From Cricetomys ansorgei (taxonomy: Eukaryota > Chordata > Mammalia > Rodentia > Nesomyidae), in assembly GCA_026225945.1 (NCBI GenBank), contig JAMJFZ010002884.1, positions 558,001 to 622,000 on the forward strand: 64,000 nt of DNA. Reading direction: 5' to 3'. A model generated the notes under the pieces. The model was not told the DNA's origin and made no database searches. It saw only the letters and a program-made list of their open reading frames with translations. Made by a program: the position numbers and the translations under genes. Positions 47,176 to 60,153 of the stretch are shown here, piece after piece. Each line of letters opens with the position of its first letter. Within the stretch, counting starts at the first letter, position 1.

Positions 47176-47597
47176 AAGCATGATTTAGAATAAGCATTGC
47201 ATGAAACAGGATTGTAAACCTCAAGGGCCTATTTTCTTCAACATAAGGAAATGAATGACTTCTAGTCAATTGGAATGCCAGAGTGAAAAGTGGTCAAACA
47301 TTTTGATAATCTTTTTGTTATTCTATGAGACAGGCTTCCTGAGTCCTCCAATATCCTGAGCATTGTTAGATCCCTAATCCTGAGTTTTGTCTCTCAAATG
47401 AATAGAACACATTGCTAATGAAAGAGGCCTCATGTACTTTGCATCCTCCACCAATAGAGTCTATCCTTATGCTTACCAAAGATCCTTCTCTAGGCCCTAG
47501 CTCTGAATTCTGTTTATCAGCCAATAGATTTTATTCTTGTTATAAAGGTCACAGGTCACTAGTTCTACTATGTTTATATGTGTAAGGAAAATAAACC
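47176..47597. other. Unassigned sequence
   Basis: Nothing recognised. Confidence 0.5.
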
Positions 47598-47816
47598 ATG
47601 AGGTCAGTCCCTGGAGGTCTGGACCCAGTGACTGCAAAGATGGCACTGTCTGTCTTGAGTTTCATTCTTCCTCTTCTGTTGATTGCCCCTGCCCCCCGAG
47701 GAGGCTGTGAGGCTTGGAGAGGAAAGGAGTCCCAGACTATCAAGCACTGTGACAAATGCTTTATAAGACTTTTCTCAATGAACTGTCATCATAAGCTTAG
47801 GAGTTTAATATTTTAG
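47598..47816 (+). other. Weak candidate small ORF with a signal-like hydrophobic segment
   Basis: A 72-codon frame. The internal ATG at 47640 has a good context (AAGATGGC), and translation from it begins MALSVLSFILPLLLIAPAP, which resembles a secretory signal. A short tail with four cysteines (one near the cleavage zone, one HCDKC pair and one MNCHH) follows, then a stop. The stretch 47600-47740 is more GC-rich than its flanks. No family is recognised, and no promoter or splice sites can be assigned. A chance frame is the default reading. Confidence 0.12.
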
Positions 47817-47819
47817 TTC

Positions 47820-49809
47820 TAGTTTATTTAAACATAAAGAGAGATTCAGTCTAGTTAAACATAGTATGTATTATCATTCATCTAGTTTAAAAAAAGGTTA
47901 GAAGAAATGAGAAAAATAATAAGCAAATAATTCATAGAGTTAACATGTAATAGGTAGAAGAATAAAATATTCAAGCTGACAGAATTTATCATTGACCAGA
48001 AAATAGATCAAAACCTAAATTAGAATGTCTGCCATTTTTAAACTTAATGAGCAAGGAATGAGTTCTAAAAGGAGCAAGCATTCTAGCTAACTCCCTCATC
48101 AGATTATCACCTAAAGGAATACAAATCAGACTGGATTCATATTTCGCTTCCATATCTGCAAATTCCAGAAGACAATACAAAAATGTAACATTTGCTCATG
48201 CTTTTAATATACTAGCAATTGACTCTGTTTACATCATTAATACTGCCTTTCTCTATAAGTCTTCTCTGTAACCTTGTACATAATTAAACCAGTTAACATA
48301 TCTATTATTTCATATAGCTACCTTTCCTTTCCTTTCCTTTTTTTTAAATCAGCACACATTATTATGGCATTTTCAAACCCAGGACATTTTATAGATTCTC
48401 CTTCCCCCATACCTTCCTCTCTTCTCTGAGTTTTCAATATTCAATTGAAATTGAAGAAAAAGGTAAAAATTTAAGTAAAATTCAAGTTCTCATGCCCAGG
48501 TTAGTTACAAGATCAATCCGTCTACTAGAATCTAATACCTATCCTTTTGTCATGCCAGTGTTCTGCCCAATGTTCTTTGTTATCTCTATTCTAAGTTGCT
48601 TAAAGTCCTGTTTTATACCCTTAACCTGTGGCTTCTTGTCATCACATATGGGTTCACATATCTGAATGAGGGGGTTGTGAAAAAAATTGGCAACAATTAA
48701 AGGACTCTGAATGAATCAAAATTTAATTCAAAATCAAACATGTAATAAAAATAGATGTTTCAGGCAGTGCTCACCTGCATTGTAGTGTGTGATTTCCCTG
48801 CAGCTTGCTTCTGGCCACACAACATGTTCCTTTTCTCTGTACATGATAATTTGCTAGGCAATGCCAAATAATGCTTCCCAAATCACCTTGGCTCTGAGTG
48901 AGTCTACTGCTTGTTATGAATTGCAATATTTTTACTGTACATACAAAGATTTTGGCTTCTATAGACAAACATATTGGATTAAATGCAGAAAACATAGAAT
49001 TTAATATTTTTATAACATCATTCCATAATGTGTAAGTACGATATTAGTATATCTTTGGAATTTATTACATCAGAGTGTTTGATTTTAAAATTCACTGAGT
49101 TACTGCCTTGAATTTCATAAATGTGAAATGAATCCTGGTTGGGATTAGGACAGAGAATTTCCAGCTATTTATGAAAAGAACAAAATATAATACTCTCATT
49201 TTATATTATGTGTCTATGCAAAGTGGCAGCCTCAGCAGTGATGATTATATCATATTGATCAAACTTTAAAAAAGTTGAAAATGCTCTGTGCCCTGTCATG
49301 TATCATATATTCCACCAATATTTTTTTATTTATGTCAACATAATAAAGCACATTCATATCATTTCTATGCAAATTTGTTTTCATCTTTAATATGTATCAA
49401 ATGTGTACATTATATGTGCATCAAAGAAACTTTGAATCAAATTACTTTATGATTTACTATGACTAAGAGTTTGATTGTATACCTACTTCATATATCTATA
49501 AACCAAGAGTTATTTGAAAGTTTTTTGGGTAAAAAGGGTTCCAAATGGGAAAACAATGTGTGATTCCCTGATTTACATGGATTAGGTCCTGGTATCAAGA
49601 TTGGGTATTTCCTTAAACACTTACTTACCACCTTCAACACTCTGTGTCTGAAATGATCTTAGCTTTAGAACTTAAAGTTGTTTTTGGTGATTTCTTAAAT
49701 AAAACAGTTCTTCTGAGATTCAATCCTGACAGTAATCAGGATTGTGTTCTGGGCCCTCCAGAAGAGTAACATGTACTCTTGACAGCTGAACCATGTTTCT
49801 AGCGCCTGT
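47820..49809. other. Unassigned AT-rich sequence with a (TTTCC)n tract
   Basis: A TTTCC pentanucleotide run is at 48321-48345. Minus-strand frames 47989-48180 and 48771-48995 have no domains. No repeat family recognised over about 2 kb. Confidence 0.45.
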
Positions 49810-50745
<936 letters not shown>

Positions 50746-51083
50746 TAGAGCAAATAAACCATGAAATCCAATAGTATAAAAATGCTATAAAAGTAGCAAC
50801 ACACAGCAAAACCTGTGCTTTCATCAATTGATTCATCTTCTATTATTATTATTATCATACTTATATTTTATATCTATTATTATATTTATTATATCATTTT
50901 TTTATTATCATATATTATTAGGTTTGATTTAACTGAAATTGAAATTTAATATATAAAGAACTTTGACAGAAATCTCATCGGCAGAAAGATGGGGGCCATA
51001 ACATGCTATTGCCATGTATTGTTGGAGCTTATCAAACATATCTTCACTTACTAGTTCTATTTTCAGACCAAACATCATTTATT
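50746..51083. other. Unassigned AT-rich sequence
   Basis: TTATTATTATTATCAT-type low-complexity sequence near 50835-50930. Nothing else recognised. Confidence 0.5.
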
Positions 51084-51249
51084 CCAGAGAATTTCAGATC
51101 AAGTGGCTGCTAGTGATATGCAAATTGGTATACCTTTATAATAATGCAAATGAAAACCTGGAACACTGTTTATCTGTGCCAAGACCTTCTGTTTTATCCT
51201 GATTTCCTTTATGTGTATTAGGTCATGACCTTTTGCCTCCAAACTTATT
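51084..51249 (+). repeat. Repeat unit, copy 1 (paired with 52451-52610)
   Basis: ACCTTTATAATAATGCAAATG, CTGGAACACTGTTTATCTGTGCC, TTCCTTTATGTGTATTAGGTC and CTCCAAACTT align in order with 52451-52610. Family unknown. Confidence 0.6.
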
Positions 51250-52450
51250 TCTTCAAAAATATTCTTAATATTGTCTTTACTGTGATTCCCCTCCTAATTG
51301 CCATCCTCATTTTAATGGAAATAGTCGTAAGTGTATGACAGTATCAATGCAGATTCCCACCCTGATTATCTTTATCTGGACATGAAGTCCATGGTTACAT
51401 TTTTTCTTTAGACTTTCTAATTATCAAAAATGTGCTTGTTCTATTTAGATGGGGCATTTTCTTTTTCCCTGAACTAGTTGGATATGGGAGAATTCTGCAT
51501 CTAATCTGCATTATTCACCCAGTTACCTGAATCTTAAATGAAACACACTATCTTTTATCCAAAGGGCCTGAGGAATCTTCAACTGACTGAGCAGAGCTTT
51601 TTATGTTCTGCTCTATTTTGCAAAGACATTCATTTTGAATGCCAGTGACAGTGATTTTTAATCAAGAAAGACTATGAAGACTGACAAAATGACTTACTAC
51701 TTCTGATATCCTTTTGTACTAATTAGCTTAGCTTCGAAAGCTTACAGTCTTATCTCCCAAAATCATACCTCCTCAAGGACCTCATCTTTCTTTCCCAGTG
51801 TTTCTCCTTACAACTTCTTCTATGTTTTTTTTTCTTTTTTTCACTGATCTTGAAACTAGGACTATTACCTATATTTTGAAAGAGATAATCTTATTCTTTC
51901 TGTTGCAAAATTATTGAATTTGATAATTTTGTGTTAAAACATCTCTCATTGATTATGAATTCTACAGTTGCTCATAATCCTGGGCAATGAATCCTGATTC
52001 AATGATCATATATACACACAGAGCATTTGGTTCAGTCAGTTATAATAATTAAAGCATTTGTATTTATGATTTAGAGTTCTATATAGGAACATTTAATAGA
52101 ATAATCTTAATAATCATTAAACTTCTGTGATTTTATTTTTAATAAGGTAGCAACTAGAAAAATGCATATACATTTTTAATTGTGCTGTCTTTCATACCTG
52201 GAGGACAAGGAATTTGTAATCCTTCTATTATATATCACCATTAACAATTTATAAACTCAAACATCTTCCTAAATAAGTTTAAAACACGTTTGGAATGTGT
52301 ATTTCAGGGGTTTATACTCTTATTTCTAATCCAGTATGAATAGGCTTCTCTATTAGATTGTAATTGAGTGTATAAATGAAGAATGAAAAGTTAAGCAGGT
52401 TGTTATACTAGTTACTCTCCTCATCACTATGACAAAATACCTAACAGAAT
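51250..52450. other. Unassigned AT-rich sequence
   Basis: No gene. A short block at 52415-52460 (CTCCTCATCACTATGACAAAATACC) resembles the start of a rodent LTR-like repeat. Confidence 0.45.
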
Positions 52451-52610
52451 GCAAGAGAATGTCAGGTCATATGGCTGTCAGTGGTAGTACCTTTATAAGA
52501 ACACAAATGTAAACTTGGGACACTCTGTTTACCTGTGCTTGGTCCTTTTGTTTTTTTTTCCCCTTATTTCATTTATGTGTATTAAATCGTGATCTTTCTT
52601 CTTCCAACTT
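52451..52610 (+). repeat. Repeat unit, copy 2 (paired with 51084-51249)
   Basis: ACCTTTATAAGAACACAAATG, CTTGGGACACTCTGTTTACCTGTGC, TTCATTTATGTGTATTAAATC and CTTCCAACTT align with copy 1, about 1.37 kb upstream. Confidence 0.6.
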
Positions 52611-53544
52611 CCTTAAGTTTCACTGTCAATCACTTTTACAGAAGAGTATATCTGGTAAGTAGAAATACTGAGTACCCTGAAGAACCTGAGGGATTCTGAG
52701 CTTCTATACACAAAATTTAACTAAACAAATCATAAAATCAATACTAATTTTCTCAGTCATAAATCATTTAAAGTGACCTTGAGGACATACCTGCTGATAT
52801 GATAGAATTGCTACTTCATGTTAATTTATTATTGATCCACACAATTATGAGTAGTACTAACCCAAAAAAACAGATTATGGTATCAAGTTTTAATATTACT
52901 TGGAAAATGTAGTAAATTATAGTACCACCTTGTTTCTGAAGTTTGGAAAATAGAAATTATGTTCAGTGAATAGTTGATTTACATTCATGTTGACTGGACA
53001 AAAATCATAATTGAAATTAAAAACATTTATACCTTCTCTTTAGAGAATTTTTCTGAACTTCTAAACGATTGATGAGAAAAGTTCTGCCTAAACAGGACTA
53101 TTCAGAATAGTTCAAATACCCTGCTTCTTGAGGATGCTTGACATGGTAGAACAGAATTGACAACATCCTTTGAGGGTGGGCCAACTCAAGGGTGTTTAGG
53201 AGAGACTGGCATGTAGCTCACTGTACAGGCCTGGTGTTAGAAGATAACACTTAGATCCTTTACTCTTCCTTTACAATTCTCATGTTGATATACACATGTC
53301 TGTATTTACAATATTCTAATCATCTATTGAAGCTCTCCTATATGGAAGAACAATATTAAGAAATTAAAATTGTTCAAAAATTTGAACTGGGAGTTTTGGA
53401 TTAACACAAATATAGTTTCTGATATTTGAAACAAAATATTTGGATTACTTCTTATCTTATTAATATTAATAATAAACAGGAGGTACACCAAATATTTCTG
53501 GTCTGTATTAAAATTTTCACAAGAGCATAATTAACTTTAAATGG
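52611..53544. other. Unassigned AT-rich sequence
   Basis: Nothing recognised. Confidence 0.5.
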
Positions 53545-53735
53545 GACCAACCTTTTCAAAAGTTGAAAAACAGAATTGCTCCATAACAATATTTTTCAAC
53601 ATAAAACTTCTATTTATTACTTGAGTTTTATACAATGCATCTGAATCACACCATCTTCCCCATTTCTCCTTGGTCCAACCTCCCATCCCTGTGCCCACCC
53701 AAAAAAAATTAAGTCCAGCTTGTGTGGTGGGAACT
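53545..53735 (-). repeat. L1 3' terminus, antisense
   Basis: AACATAAAACTTCTATTTATTACTTGAG, TTTTATACAATGCATCTGAATCAC, then a pyrimidine-rich block CCCATTTCTCCTTGGTCC and AAAAAAATTAAGTCC parallels the complement of an Lx 3' end. Confidence 0.5.
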
Positions 53736-55352
53736 AAGATCACAGGCATCACTATGGTTTTTGGAGGCAGCATACAGCTTGGATCATGGAAACCCACCTT
53801 GCTAATATTAGCCTGAGATTAAGTATGACAAAGTTCAACCTGAAGTTGGATTTCACTGTCCAAACCAGCAGGCACATTACATCATGCAGGACCCAGACAT
53901 CACACAGGCACCAGGTCATCCAGAAGACTCCTGGATATTTCATAGGCACTTTGACATGGCCTAGGCACTATTATCAATGCATATGGAACTCTAATTGTCC
54001 TGATATACATGAGCACCTTAAGTTTTTAAAACCCCTCCCTCAGGTCAGATACTCAGCCCTGAAGATGAAACATTCTTCAGCTGGGACATCTCGCCTGCTC
54101 AGGATCAGGGTGATCCTGAGGTTTGGCAGCATGTTGAGGGGCAGGACCTGCTCAAGCTCTAGTCAGATTGTTGCATACCATCCTACCCTCATTTCTGTTC
54201 AACCTGCTGCCTTGACCTTTGTGCTTTTAGCCAGTAGATAGTGCTGCAGTCCATGCTCTTCTCCACCCCATCAGGGAGATCAATACCAAGGAAGTGACAG
54301 TCCTGGCCTGGCAGATGGTAAAGGGGGTAGGCAGGTATGGTGGTAGCTGAGGACCAGTCACTTGCCTACTTCGGTTTGCAACCATGGCAGCCAACATCTT
54401 GCTGCCATTCCCCTGCTTACCTAGCCCCAAGCTCTGCTTTCTCTTCACTACGTGTGCTGCTCCATCTCCAAGTGGTAGCTAGCCCTGACCTGATTGTGGC
54501 CCCAGCCTTCCAGCACCCCTTCCTCTGGGAGGCACTGAGCTACTTTGTCCTTCGCTTTGTTTGTGCCACCCCTGAGACCATGTCTCCAGTTCAATGTCTG
54601 TCTGTGATGGGGTTGGGGGTAGCAGTTGCCGTAGCCTCCTAATTGGCAGCATTCCCGTATCTGTCCCTTCCAATACTCTAGCTCCACATCTCTGCTTTTC
54701 ATCCTATTGCATTCTGCCGCCACTCTTCTTTCTACTCACGAGTCAATTTTCCAGGTCTGCCACTTTCCCATCCACCTTTAAATCTTGAAGTTTTTCCAGA
54801 TATGAGCATTGGCATAATAGATTCTCTGGGTCCGTGAACTGCTGAGGAATCAGAGTTGACTGTAGTGGAGGGTGGTATGGCAGTGACCAGAGTCCTATTT
54901 GACTCTGCCTACTGCCTTGCTGCCATTTTGAGTCCTGCGCAGGACTCTGTTCTAGCTTAGATTCCCCTCACTGCTTGCCTCCTCCATGCCTTAGGCAATT
55001 CCTGTGGACTTAGTGGGAGCCCCCACTTTGCAGGAAGCATTGGGGCAGGGTGTCCCATTTACTGGAGGCGCCGGCTCCCTTAAACTTCCCTCCAAGTTTT
55101 TTTTCTCAACACCACAGTCCAACCTGTGGGCTTATTTCCTTTCTACTCATGGCCAGCCGAATTTCCAGATCTGTCACTTCTGCTGTATCTTTCCAACCAT
55201 TTTTAATTCTCCAAGTTCTCCCTGCCAGACCCAATGCCTATGTAGCTTCTCCTGGTCCATGAACATGTGAGGAATCAGGGGTGACTTGAGTGAAGGTGGT
55301 GAGGCTTGTTGCATTTTGCTTACTGTCCCACTACCATTTTGAGTCTCCCCAA
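53736..55352. repeat. GC-richer repeat-derived block with a 210-base unit present twice
   Basis: Base composition rises well above the flanks. Units at 54731-54940 and 55141-55350 align in order: TCTACTCA; TCC(A)GATCTG/GGTCTGCCACTT; TTTTCCAG/TCTCC; GGTCC(A/G)TGAAC; TGAGGAATCAGRG; GAGTGAAGGTGG-like; and CC(A/T)ACCATTTTGAGTC or CTGCCATTTTGAGTC. Open frames are unusually common here (53786-54241 at 151 codons, 54337-54642, 54227-54448 minus, 54448-54723 minus, 55004-55270). None has a recognisable domain, and several overlap on opposite strands, as expected of GC-rich repeat sequence. An L1 5' UTR or retroelement regulatory origin is plausible, unproven. Confidence 0.5.
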
Positions 55353-55529
55353 CAATATTTTTTATAACAAAGAGATATTAGCTACATTTCCCCAGTAATT
55401 ATCCAATACCTATACAAGTGTATAGGTACAGACCTTGACAGATCTGATTTAATAATCCCGTGTTTTCATCTTTTTAAAAATTTTTCTTGGACCAGAACAG
55501 CATTCCCAATTTTTTTTCATGAAAATGCA
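55353..55529. other. Unassigned sequence
   Basis: Nothing recognised. Confidence 0.5.
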
Positions 55530-55895
55530 TATTGTTAAAAATGTTAAAATTCTGATAAGGAGGAATGAGCCAAATTCAGAAAGACAAATATTGCATATTG
55601 TTTCTTATATGGAGAACCTAGATGTAATGTTGAACTTGAATGTATATAGATGCATGTGTCATAAAACCAAAGAGGAGACGATGGGGAAGAAGATGAGATC
55701 CCAATAAGGGAAGAAGCAAGTGTGGCAAAGATGGGATGATTGTGACTTGAAAACAGAAGTGGACAACGGAGAGGGCAGAGGAAGGGGGTCAGCATGAGGA
55801 GGGGGCAAGACAATGGAAGGAGCAGATGAATAAGAATAAGGTGTGCATAATAATATCATAATTTATGATAACTTCAAATTGATTTTAAAAGTTCC
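55530..55895 (+). repeat. L1 3' end, sense
   Basis: CAGAAAGACAAATATTGCATATTG (about 55577), CTTATATGGAGAACCTAGATG (about 55604), the purine-rich block 55665-55830 and AAGGTGTGCATAATAATATCATAAT then TTTTAAAAG. This matches the ORF2-end/3' UTR of a rodent L1. Frames at 55519-55707 and on the minus strand are repeat shadows. Confidence 0.65.
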
Positions 55896-56879
55896 TGCTA
55901 AGGTGAAAGAGAAAGGGAATGAATAAGAGAGCCAGAGAGATAGAGTAAGAGACCTGTGACCAATCAAATTTGAATTTTATTCAGTTAAAAAAAATAGGGT
56001 TCGATCTGTGTACTAATTTTAAATCTTTCAGTGATTTAATGATACTAGTTATTATTGAGATAATTTGTAATTTTAATATCCAATATATCAAGTGATATTA
56101 AAATTTTAAGGAATATATTTCAGGTACTATTTGACTAGATGAAAAGCTTTAGTGATGATAATAAGAATTTCTAATCATTTCTGACCTTCTTCAGCAGATT
56201 ACACAAACTCATTCTATTTTAAATATTATTTCATGCATATCATAGGTAATCAAATTAGAAAGATAGACCTATACCCCTCTGCATATCCAGTGATGGAAGA
56301 CCAAATTGAATGTATAGACAACAATTACTCTGTAAAAGTATTACCAAAAGAAAGAATTAAACTTTAAAATTGTTTTTTATAAGCTTGGAACAGAACCCTG
56401 GACAAATTCAAGCGAAATGGCAGAGAATGTGGAAATATTTTCTTAAATAACACATAAAACTGTTACCATTTTGCATCCAAGTTATACCTTTTCCCTAAGT
56501 AGCTAAAATTCATTTTCATATCACAGGTGTAGGTGTTTACTGCAAAAGTTGGAGTGCTGTTATTTTGAGAAATTCACACTGATAAGATTTGAAAATATGG
56601 ACACAAGCAAACATTGTTGTCAATGTAGGCAGTCTTTTAAGCTTAATCTTATCAAAGGAACAGAGTGTGTCACTCAAGATTCAAGAGGATGAAAATGGAG
56701 TGAATATTAAAATGAGTTTTAGTTAATTAAATGTAGCATATCACAAGCCAAGATGCTATGAGCACAGTTTAAGTTAAGAAGTGCCAGAGGGAAATATTCA
56801 TTCATGTGGTAGAAACAGAGTATGCAAAGCTAGAATGAAAATCCCTGGAATCATCATAGTCATGTTTGTATGCACACTA
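55896..56879. other. Unassigned AT-rich sequence
   Basis: Nothing recognised. Confidence 0.5.
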
Positions 56880-57010
56880 TGCTGGGTTATAGAACATAAG
56901 CTCTGGAGTTACACAAATCTTTTAGGCAGCCTCAGTCAAGTAAACCTGTTTTCAGTTTGTAAAAAGAGAATAAACATATTAATTACATAAATTATATGAG
57001 AAATGAATAT
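56880..57010 (+). repeat. MIR SINE fragment
   Basis: ATAGAACATAAGCTCTGGAGTTACACAAA followed by CAGTCAAGTAAACCTG, TTTTCAGTTTGTAAAAAGAGAATAA and TTATATGAGAAATGAAT follows MIR order. Confidence 0.6.
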
Positions 57011-59754
57011 TAAAAACTGAATGCAAGATACTCAATGAAATTTCACATGCTGATGTGGCTCTTTTAAAAATAGTGATTTTACCATTACTTCTACCATTAA
57101 TATTAGAAGCATACTGTGCATCTGTCTCCATATTTCTAATTAAATCCTATGTCAACAGTCTTGTTTTCTTTTCACTGTAGCTTAGATTGAATAAAATCTT
57201 AATTTGCCTCTTTGACTCTTACGCTTGCCTTTTGAGACAAGCTGAGTATATGTCTGGGTGTAAATCTCCTCTCCATTTTTTTATTGCAATGTTTTATTCC
57301 TTGAATAACATTGACCATAGCTTATTAAATGTTCTCTCTGATGTAAAAAAAATTGATGTTTCTGTTTCCTGTGCTAAAAATCTGCTGGTCAGTTTTGTTT
57401 AAATCGATTTTTAACTATGCTGCTTAATTTTAATGTATTTTGTGGCTTATATGTTCATCTTTTCTAGAAAAAATTAGAAGTGCTCAAGTAACATTCCAGT
57501 AAATTTTGTTTTAGAGATCCAGTTTCTATCTTAAAAGGAATTCATTACATCAGCATTAAATTGAGGTTTTTGGATTGTGGTGAGGACAGATGTTTACATG
57601 GGTGCTAACTCAAAGTAAATGAGGAACTTATACAACTGTAGATGAGGGAAAGACATTGCGAATCATTATGCAAGAAAGCTTCACTTTAATAGTGAGAAAA
57701 TGACATCTCAAAATTAAAGGGACCTTACTACCACAGGCCATTTGTGATTTTTCTTACTATTTTAAATAGTGATAGTTAAGGAAAAAATTGATTGTATTCT
57801 CCGAGTTACCCATAATTATAGGAAGGTGAGGCAGCCATCCTGTAACATTATCTGTCATATCTTAACTATGCATAATCAGACAAAACACCTAAAACAAAAT
57901 ATTTTTGAATGTTACTTCATACATGTAAACCACATAGTTCTTAATCCCAAGTAGCACTACTACAATGGGGAAGAGAAAAATACAAACAACTAATTACATA
58001 TTCTTAGCTTTTCAACAGGTCTTAGGACCCCATTTCCATCAGATAGCTCTCATACATTAATGACATTATCAGAAATCAGTTTGAGGCTCCTTTTTTATTT
58101 TGTAACTCATACTAGATTATTCTTGTTGCATTCTTAGAATTTGTATGCTATGTAGTACCATATAAAACAATGTACTTATGGCTGCTTATACTCATATAAA
58201 TTATAGAATTTTAGAGAAAGAAGTGTTGACATCTTTGTTTTTCATTTAATGGTGAGAGATGCCAGTCTTAGCCTGTGAACTTCTGGATGAGAGGTCATTT
58301 CCTTTCACCAAATATTTATTTAATAACTATTCTGTAATGGATCAAGATTATATTCCTATATATGATCTGTACATAATATAGCCTTATATGTTTGATGAAT
58401 GAGTGAATTGGATGATGAAGGTGACCTCAAAGCTGCCTGGGAAAGAGAATTTGTATTCTCAAACTGTACTTGCCAATTAGACTTATGGGTAACTCATTAC
58501 TGTCACACAGTTTGATGTGCCATGTAATTGGCTAACCTGAAATTGGTTATGGTAAATTTTGTTGTTTGTAATCTAAAGATCAAAGGACTATTTTTCTCTA
58601 TGCTGATTGAATCCTTCCATTAAATGAATTCAGGAGAAGTGCCTTCCTTGCATTTAAAAGAGCATAAAACTAACTTAAGGATTTGCTTCAAAGTAGTGCT
58701 TTATAATGTCAACTTCAATCCATTGGATAAAGCTGTAGAATTAACTAGACTAGCATTATCTCAACATGCAATTTCTGAATTTGCTAATGTTTTCTCCATT
58801 ATTGGGTTTAAGTAGTAGGCAAGAGAAGTTTTCAAACTTAAGTACTTCATTATTATTCATTTTTAATAAGTAAATTCTAAAACAGGAAGCAAAGTACAAT
58901 ATTGCTTTATTAAGTGTTGAGCCTGAATTTACAGTGGAATTCCACATTGTTCCCACAAATAAATACATGCTTAATTTCTTCTGAAAATGAGTGTTTTGCT
59001 TGAGTGATTACAGAATGCGCAACACTGATTGCTTCCTACACAACTATACAGCTCTTTCTTTTGTTCACAAAAATCTGAAAATCTCTGTGATTGTATTCCT
59101 TTTCTGCAAGCTTACCTGTGCTCAAAGACCATTTTCAAAACTCTTGCTTATTTATAGTATCTTATTTAACATTCAAGGCTCATGAAGTTCATTATTTACC
59201 ATATTGTGGGATTCAATATTGGTCCATGTGAAAACGAAAGTTCTCTGGCTCTCAGTATCTCCAAATTGAAGGCTTTCTCTGGTCTAGCTCACCCAGCGCT
59301 TTGTGGATCTTTGACTATCAGAGGACATGATTGTTACAAAAAGGAAAGTTGTTCATGACTTTCATCCTAGTTCAGGAGCTTTTCTATAGTATTTTGCTGG
59401 ACTCAGCAGTTTCATAGCAGGAGAGGAAGCAAGGAGAGAGTGAGAAATTTGAGGCCCCAGGCTAATTTCACTTGATTACTAATTTTCTCTTATGTTAGTT
59501 AACACAGACATCTTGACAGACAAGAATAAACTTATATTCCACTACTTTTTTTTGTTTTGTAAATTGTCTTTTTTCGTAGTCTGATTAAGTCAACGCAAAA
59601 TTCATTTTCTTTTTTTAATTAATCTCAGCTTCTCTACCTAGGCTAACATCTGGCAATGTAGAGAACTAGCTGCATTAAATAAGCACTAGTGTGCATGCAG
59701 CTTAACTATTTATTCAAGAAACCTGCTAGTTACTTATAATCACAACTCTTTTCT
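57011..59754. other. Unassigned, apparently single-copy sequence
   Basis: About 2.7 kb without a confident repeat call. Short plus-strand frames (57187-57402, 57769-57954, 58624-58815, 58991-59185) and 58756-58968 minus have no domains. A weak L2/MIR-like antisense piece may lie at 58310-58400. Confidence 0.45.
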
Positions 59755-60153
59755 TCTCTTTTATATTTTGCTCTAGATATCTCAGGTTTGTTCTCACCAT
59801 AAGGCATTTGCATTGAATGATCACTCTCCACACTTGCTTCCTTATTCTGTTGAGGTCTCTGCTTTCACACACAACTTCTGAAATTCCAGTATAAATGCAC
59901 TGATGCACATATCCTGGTAAGAGGCTTCAACTCTTATGCCGCTCTCTCTTTATCTTGCTCTTCTTCATGGAACATATCTGTTTCCTGAAAATATATTACA
60001 TGTTATGTCTGTTACTATTTACAACCTCACTAGAATATAATCTCTTCTAAGTAGAGATATTGCTTATTTTGTTTTTACAATTCTTCCATCCCTTATTTCA
60101 GTGGTTGGCAAAAAGAAAGTGCTCAAAAGTACCTATTGCATGAATGAATGAAA
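59755..60153 (+). repeat. L2 LINE 3' end
   Basis: CTCACTAGAATATAATCTCTTCTAAG, GATATTGCTTATTTTG, CAATTCTTCCATCCCTTATTTCAG, GGTTGGCAAAAAGAAAGTGCTCAAAAGTA and the terminal (TGAA)n at about 60140 match the L2 3' end (CTAGAATGTAAGCTCC ... CTGGCACATAGTAGGTGCTCAATAAA ... TGAATGAATGAA). Confidence 0.7.
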
